A stretch of 64,000 nucleotides of DNA from NCBI RefSeq assembly GCF_020740795.1, contig NC_067285.1, forward strand, positions 14,252,001 to 14,316,000. The letters are read 5' to 3'. The notes under the pieces were generated by a model. That model was not told where the DNA came from and searched no databases. It was given only the letters and a program-made list of their open reading frames with translations. Source of the DNA: Apus apus. Lineage: Eukaryota > Chordata > Aves > Apodiformes > Apodidae. Positions 60,101 through 64,000 of this stretch are shown here, in pieces (the stretch's first letter is position 1; each line of letters begins with the position of its first letter). A program made the position numbers and the translations under genes.

Positions 60101-63100
60101 GAAGAGCCAGGAGCAGGAAGTGCAGCAGGGACCCATCCTGTCCAGGCATGGCTGCTCTGCAGGCTGGTGCTGAGTCTGACAGCACACATTCGTGCTTTTC
60201 AGGGTGAGATGACCACAGACCTTGGGGACACCTCGCTCCTGTAGAGGTGTTGGAAAACACCCCGGTGCCCACTCACATGCTCACACACAGTCCCAGTCCA
60301 TGGCATCCCAGCACACAACAAAGTCACGACCGTGCAGCAGACACCCCGCCAGCCCTCCCTGTCCCCTCCCCACATGCCCAGCCACTGGGACCTTGCACAG
60401 GACACACTGCTCCTCACATCAGGACTCCCCTGCTCGCCCCTATAAGCAGATGGACACCATGACCGAGGACTCTCCTGTGGATGCAGCAAACTCAGAGCCT
60501 CCTTGGGGACAGCTCTGGAGACCCACAGGCTGCCCCCATGTTCCCAGAGGAGCCAGCACCACCCACACCCGTTACCTTCCAAGGACACAGGCTCGAAGAG
60601 ACCAAATTGCTCCAGCACCTTGATGAAAAGGACCAAGACCACCAGCACCGCAATCATCTCAAGGCCTTCCAGGTTCATGGTGGGGGTGTTTCATGGCCCC
60701 CCAGACCTCCACTCCCTCCCTACCGCTGTCCTGGAGCCCCCTCACCCCAGCACCGCAGCTGCTGGACCACACATCCCCAGGGACTCCTGCTGCTGTCCCT
60801 GAGGGGGGATCAGCTGTCACTCCTCTACTCAGGGGCACCCATCATCAGCTGTGGGCAAGCAAGGGGCTGTAGCAGGTGGCTCCAGGAGCCAACAGCTCAG
60901 AGCCCAGGCAGAGCAGGGCTGTGTCTGCGAGTAAGAGCAGAGGGAAACCAAGCGGAGGGAGGCGTGGGGGGTGGTGTGGATGGGGGGGCTGGGGAGGGAA
61001 GGAGGCATGCCCTCCCATCCCAATGACACCACCTCCATCGATTTGCTTAATGCAGTTGCTAGGGAAACGGGCCGCAGATATTAAAAGGCACTCTGTCCCA
61101 GGGGGGGTGGGGGGGCATGGGGAGGGGACAGGATGCTGGGCACTGGCTAAACATCCAGGATGGAAATGACTCAGACTTGTTCTCTGTGCCCCACGTGTGT
61201 GCCTGCCCCATGGGGACCACCACGGCTGAGCACCTCAAAGTCCCCACAATCCTCTCCTGGGGAGGGTCTGGGGCAACATGTCCAGCTACCCCACTTCCAA
61301 GCAGGCTTGGGTCCAGCTGTCTCACTGGGACTGGGGCAACAGGCCAGTAGCAGGGGCTGCAATGTAGGATGCTGGAGACACTGCCAGACCCACAGGCAGT
61401 GCAGCAACAGGCAGGAGAGCAGGGGACACAAGTGCAAGGGACCAAACAGGACCAAAGGACCCAGCCAAGGTCATGCTGCAGCTGGAGGCAGAGGGCAAAC
61501 CCAGGTGTCCGTGTGCCTCAAGCACACATCCACACACAGCCGAAGGGGCTATATTTAGCTCCTATGCTCTTTTTTTTATTTATTTTAAACAGCATCCCAG
61601 CCCTTGCCTGGCTGCTCAGTCACAGGCCAAAGGGACTACCAGGGAGCCAGGCATCTGCTGGTCCCTGCCCCATCACCAGAGCTCAGCATCCCTTGGGATG
61701 CACAGCTTTCCCCAGGGACTCTGCAGGTGCTGCCCATCCCTGGGTAGATGCATCTCACACAGGGCATGACACAAAAGCAGACCCAACTTTATCACCGGTG
61801 TGGCAGGCAGGGAGCAGGGCTTCCCCCATGTCACCACTGCTCCCCACCCTGCTTTGTCCCCCACAGCAGCAAGGCTGGCTGCCCCAGGCAGAGGTGGGAT
61901 GGTCATGCCCAGGCAATGGGGCAGACCTGGTGTCCAGCTCTTGCGCCTTCCTGCCCCCCACAAAGGGTTCTGCAGATGGGACCAGGACAGAAAGCCCCTT
62001 TTCCTCCCTCTTGTGTTTGTGCCAGAGGAGAAATATGTCACCAGGTGAAGAAATGTCACCCTGGGACACCCACAGGGGGAAGAGGAAGGCAGAGGTACTG
62101 GCTAATGCTGACATGAGCTTCCAGAAGAGCTGCCCCACACCAACCCCCAAGGCTCAGAACCACCCCCTCCAGCCTCCATTCCCAGCACAGTAGGCTGCAG
62201 GTTTGTCCCCTGGCAGGGGACAGAGAGGACTGGTGTTAAGTCTAAGGTCACAGCAGGGCCGGGCTACCTAGCAGCTCCGTGCCTTCAGGCTCAGCATCTC
62301 CTGCCCGCCTGGTGTGAACTCCCAAGGCTCTAACGCCAGCAGAAGATGCCAGCAATGCATCAGAGGCGGCTTGGGGAGAGAGATGAAAGTCCTCCCTGGG
62401 GAAACATCCTTCAGGGTGGAAGTTTTCAGACCTGACATTTCCTTTTCTTGGAAGGAGGAGAGTTTTCAGGCACTGAGCCTGGATTTCAGCTGGCTGGCTC
62501 CTGGCTTTGCCCCGCCCTGAGCCAGTCCATTCGGGGACAGGGCAGCAGAGGCCTGTTGCACTATCAGAGGAAGTTTCCCACTGACTCCAACCACATTTTT
62601 AAAGCCATTTTTCTTGCTAAGTAAGCCCCAGTTACAACTCCTCCTCTCCCCTAAACCTCATGTCCATCCCATGCCTGCCAGCCTCCCTGGTGGAGCACCA
62701 ATAGATCACCAACTGGCTGCCATGTCAGGATTACTCATTTCCACACTGGATCCATTAATAAAAGCCCTCCGCTGTTCACTACCAGCAAAACACAGAATCC
62801 CACCAGAACTGGCACAGACACTTGGTGCTGGTCCCATATCCCAGTGCTACACACTACACCAGAGCCCAGCTCCCACCACCCCCAAACTTGCCCAGAGCAC
62901 ATCCTCTCCCACCAAGGGCAACTCCAGATGGGCTGGGGGTGTCAAGGAACCACCCAAGGGGTGCTTCCACCATCTGGAGCTGTCCCAAGGATGGAGAATC
63001 CCCGTGATCTCACATAGGGAGCTTTACCCATGGAGCCAGAGCCACAGCCACCTGCAATGGAAGCTCAAAGGACCATCCAAAACATACACACCCTACCAGA

Positions 63101-63990
63101 AGTGGGACAGGGCTTTGTCACCCGCACTGTCAAAGGGCATAGCTCCCAGAGATGGCTCCTCAACCCTGCAGCCAGCCAGCATTTGGTCATGCCATGGGAG
63201 GAACCATGAGGCCCTGGCTGAGGGAGGGGTCACACAGATAGATGGAGAAATGCACGCCCCAGACAGGAGAGGCCCTGCACGTCCCCAGGTAAGTGGCACA
63301 AGTGCCACGCCTCCTGTCCTGCTCCTTGCCTTGGGGGTCTCACCCTGCAAAGCCCCTTGCACACACAGATCCCAATGCAGTGGGGCTTTGAGAGACCCTT
63401 CACCAGGAAACCCAGGACCCCAGCCACATCTCAGAACTCCCCAACACACTGGCTGAGGTGCAAAGATGTAGGTCATGCCCAAAGGGACCAGGAGCCCCAA
63501 AATGCAGGTTGAGGTCCCAGCATCAGCACCTGGCACCCTTCCCAGAACGAGAGCCACAGAAGAGCCTGTCTGAATCCCCACCCCACAGAGGGGAGCAGTA
63601 TTACCCGAACACCAGCAGCACGGCGAAGCCAAGTGCCCCTGGAGCACCGTGACTGCCGCCGGCTGCTCTCGCACACAGCAGAGCAGGACCAGGACCAGGA
63701 GGAACAAATAAAATGACTGAGGAGAAGAGAGAGAAGGCCCAGAGAGGCAGAGAGGGGGCTCCCCAATCCCACTCTCCCATACCAAGAACCCAGCTTGCCT
63801 CACCGCTTGCCTTGTGGAATGAGACAGGATGGGTCAGCATCAGCCTGTGTCCCCATGAACCCAACCCCGTACCTTCGATGCCACTGATGATTTTGAAGCA
63901 GCGGGTAGTGAACCAATAGGAGATGAGGAGGAGAATGGCAATCAGGGAGGCATAGAGCAGGCTGTCGTTGTGTAAGGATGTCCTCTCCAT
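45071..63990 (-). CDS. KCNIP2: KCNIP2, Kv channel-interacting protein 2 (5' side may be incomplete)
   Basis: A neuronal-calcium-sensor-family EF-hand protein. It binds the N-terminus of Kv4 (KCND) channels and raises their surface level and recovery rate, for example in cardiac transient outward current. The conserved core is coded by seven exons: 45071-45118, 45464-45526, 45795-45899, 46281-46388, 46914-46984, 47086-47155, 47566-47690. An optional exon lies at 48792-48887. Two alternative first exons lie at 60576-60678 and 63873-63990. With the furthest first exon the protein is 235 aa. EF1 is degenerate ([12 protein letters not shown]). The canonical loops are EF2 118-129 ([12 protein letters not shown]), EF3 154-165 ([12 protein letters not shown]) and EF4 202-213 ([12 protein letters not shown]). 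The family C-terminus QLFDNVI is intact. KCNIP2 rather than KCNIP1/3/4 is supported by the core [22 protein letters not shown] and by synteny. The mammalian exon starting MRGQGRKESLS was not found in the window. Confidence 0.95.
45200..45235. repeat. 16-17 bp tandem duplication
   Basis: The word ATGGCAGGTCTGACC occurs twice in tandem in the last KCNIP2 intron. Confidence 0.8.
45464..45526 (-). CDS. KCNIP2: KCNIP2 coding exon 8
   Basis: Encodes [20 protein letters not shown] and K, the complete EF4 calcium loop. Confidence 0.97.
45795..45899 (-). CDS. KCNIP2: KCNIP2 coding exon 7
   Basis: Encodes [20 protein letters not shown] then [15 protein letters not shown], the EF3-EF4 linker. Confidence 0.97.
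46281..46388 (-). CDS. KCNIP2: KCNIP2 coding exon 6
   Basis: Encodes [20 protein letters not shown] then [16 protein letters not shown]: the EF2 exit helix and the EF3 loop. Confidence 0.97.
46914..46984 (-). CDS. KCNIP2: KCNIP2 coding exon 5
   Basis: Encodes [20 protein letters not shown] and SFE, with most of the EF2 loop. Human has DTNHDG at the site that is DTDHDG here. Confidence 0.97.
47086..47155 (-). CDS. KCNIP2: KCNIP2 coding exon 4
   Basis: Encodes [20 protein letters not shown] and PQG. This is the degenerate, non-calcium-binding EF1 with Cys-Pro at the start of the loop. Confidence 0.97.
47566..47690 (-). CDS. KCNIP2: KCNIP2 coding exon 3
   Basis: Encodes [20 protein letters not shown] then [21 protein letters not shown], the first shared exon: core helices that dock the Kv4 N-terminus and begin EF1. 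Confidence 0.97.
47691..48791 (-). other. KCNIP2: KCNIP2 intron 2
   Basis: 1.1 kb, GC-rich. In human the 18-residue exon of the long isoform (TLAAPASLRPHRPRLLDP) lies here. No matching frame was seen, so this isoform may be absent or unrecognisable. Confidence 0.6.
48792..48887 (-). CDS. KCNIP2: KCNIP2 optional coding exon 2 (GC donor)
   Basis: Encodes [19 protein letters not shown] followed by [12 protein letters not shown], matching human [22 protein letters not shown]. The [14 protein letters not shown] segment carries the Cys pair palmitoylated in soluble KChIP2/3 forms. The exon runs phase 1 to phase 1, so it can be skipped without a frame change. It ends GAAA and is followed by gcaagt, a GC donor, giving [13 protein letters not shown] as in the mammalian isoform that lacks the extra 18-residue exon. 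Confidence 0.93.
50880..50905. repeat. A-rich run
   Basis: A-run broken by single G bases, in the KCNIP2 intron. Confidence 0.8.
51425..51441. repeat. (AC)8 microsatellite
   Basis: Eight perfect AC units in the KCNIP2 intron. Confidence 0.95.
54180..54640. repeat. degenerate C-rich minisatellite-like tract
   Basis: About 450 bp built of loose repeats of words such as CCCCAATGCC, CCAGACACCCTAGACACCCTC, CTCCAGATCC and CACCCTAATGCC, spaced about 15-40 bp. G is strongly depleted on the plus strand. It lies in the KCNIP2 intron. Confidence 0.55.
56290..56395. promoter_or_regulatory. motif-dense AT island in KCNIP2 intron (candidate enhancer)
   Basis: An AT-rich patch in GC-rich surroundings. 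It has AAGTGATTAACATG and CTAATTACATCTGG, a homeobox TAATTA next to an E-box. This looks like a conserved non-coding element, but conservation cannot be tested here. Confidence 0.35.
57560..57735. promoter_or_regulatory. motif-dense island in KCNIP2 intron (candidate enhancer or promoter)
   Basis: Contains TTATCC and CGATAG GATA-type words, TTCATTCCC (TEAD-like), CCAATTG, TTATTGATGC and AATCAATAG (ONECUT or PBX-like) within 175 bp. The composition breaks sharply from the GC-rich flanks. Regulatory function is inferred. Confidence 0.4.
60576..60678 (-). CDS. KCNIP2: KCNIP2 alternative first exon B (MNLEGLEM membrane N-terminus)
   Basis: Encodes [18 protein letters not shown] then [16 protein letters not shown], with one transmembrane helix. 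It ends in phase 1 with a gtaacg donor, so it joins exon 3 as [13 protein letters not shown]. This N-terminus is nearly the same as the membrane-spanning [12 protein letters not shown] variants known in KChIPs such as KChIP4e. These hold KChIP in membranes and alter Kv4 trafficking and gating. With exons 3-9 the product is 230 aa. Confidence 0.9.
60679..63872 (-). other. KCNIP2: KCNIP2 region between alternative first exons A and B
   Basis: 3.2 kb, GC-rich. It contains the candidate promoter island of exon B (61020-61095) and an unconfirmed hydrophobic open segment at 63605-63803. Otherwise nothing was recognised. Confidence 0.6.
61020..61095 (-). promoter_or_regulatory. KCNIP2: candidate promoter/enhancer island upstream of KCNIP2 exon B
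   Basis: It lies 340-420 bp upstream of the exon B start codon. It has an imperfect RFX X-box GTTGCTAGGGAAAC (61055-61068; about 11 of 14 consensus bases) and a TATA-like CTTTTAATA on the minus strand near 61077-61086. It stands out by composition from the GC-rich flanks. Confidence 0.35.
63873..63990 (-). CDS. KCNIP2: KCNIP2 alternative first exon A (membrane N-terminus)
   Basis: Opens with an ATG at 63990 in good context and encodes [19 protein letters not shown] followed by [20 protein letters not shown]. This is one transmembrane helix of about 17-20 residues with a basic, Cys-containing flank. It ends in phase 1 with a gtacgg donor. It can join exon 3 as [13 protein letters not shown], or the optional exon 2. 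The layout matches the membrane-type N-termini of KChIP 'x/e' variants. I do not recognise this exact sequence, so membership is inferred from frame, phase, hydrophobicity and position. Confidence 0.7.
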
Positions 63991-64000
63991 GGCTCCATCC

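Larger units (their letters stand above)
48888..60575 (-). other. KCNIP2: large 5' intron of KCNIP2
   Basis: 11.7 kb, GC-rich and mostly featureless. It holds an A-run (50880-50905), an (AC)8 microsatellite, an octamer ATGCAAAT at 50354-50361, a degenerate C-rich minisatellite and several AT-richer motif-dense islands. A weak 18-codon candidate first exon lies at 58616-58670. Confidence 0.6.

Noticed and set aside
61369-62193. 274-codon plus-strand frame
   Set aside because: GC-rich chance frame between KCNIP2 first exons. It crosses a T-run and has no family match.
62614-63456. 280-codon plus-strand open frame
   Set aside because: Lies in GC-rich KCNIP2 5' intronic DNA, with no recognisable domain, no splice context and a composition typical of chance frames.
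1-64000. CRISPR arrays, operons, prophage or plasmid features
   Set aside because: Spliced vertebrate genes, CR1 elements and CpG islands show a eukaryotic nuclear locus. No regular short direct-repeat array with unique spacers is present.
1-64000. Endogenous retrovirus or other virus-like element
   Set aside because: No long terminal repeats, gag, pol or env-like segments were recognised. The only reverse-transcriptase-related sequence belongs to CR1.
1-64000. tRNA, rRNA or snRNA genes
   Set aside because: No sequence with A/B-box spacing and a cloverleaf, and no rRNA or U-snRNA core, was noticed on either strand. A covariance-model search would be decisive.

Overview
The window looks like vertebrate nuclear DNA, most likely from a bird. 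The evidence is two CR1 LINE fragments ending in the (ATTCTATG)n tail typical of sauropsids, compact introns, strong GC/AT compartments with CpG islands at gene starts, and protein sequences very close to the mammalian orthologues. Species cannot be fixed from the sequence. No phage, plasmid, bacterial or CRISPR feature is present, and no endogenous retrovirus was recognised.

Three genes lie head to tail on the minus strand, in the order known from human 10q24 (FGF8-NPM3-OGA-KCNIP2). (1) Positions 1-9539 are GC-rich non-coding DNA on the side where FGF8 is expected; no FGF8 exon is present. (2) NPM3, coding 10239-13375 in five exons (141 aa), is a nucleoplasmin-family histone chaperone. Its first intron is a CpG-rich, pyrimidine-rich tract with six CACGTG E-boxes and a palindromic CRE pair. 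(3) OGA (MGEA5), coding 17917-39974 in 16 exons (911 aa), is the nuclear/cytoplasmic O-GlcNAc hydrolase. All exons join in frame, the catalytic Asp pair is D170/D171, and a CpG island covers the promoter at about 39.4-40.8 kb. (4) KCNIP2, coding 45071 to at least 63990, is the Kv4 channel-interacting calcium sensor. It has eight shared exons (one optional) and at least two alternative first exons that encode membrane-spanning N-termini. The soluble N-terminal first exon known from mammals was not found and may lie beyond 64000.

Between OGA and KCNIP2 (40.15-44.6 kb) there is no recognisable gene, but there is a diverged direct duplication. CR1 fragments lie between NPM3 and OGA and, antisense to the gene, in OGA intron 4.

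The three genes are neighbours by conserved synteny rather than members of one pathway. The points most worth a second look are the KCNIP2 alternative membrane exons, two GC-AG introns, the changed caspase motif and short-isoform read-through of OGA, the E-box/CRE-rich NPM3 intron, and several motif-rich AT islands inside the 5' part of KCNIP2. I see no sign of a wholly new biological system.
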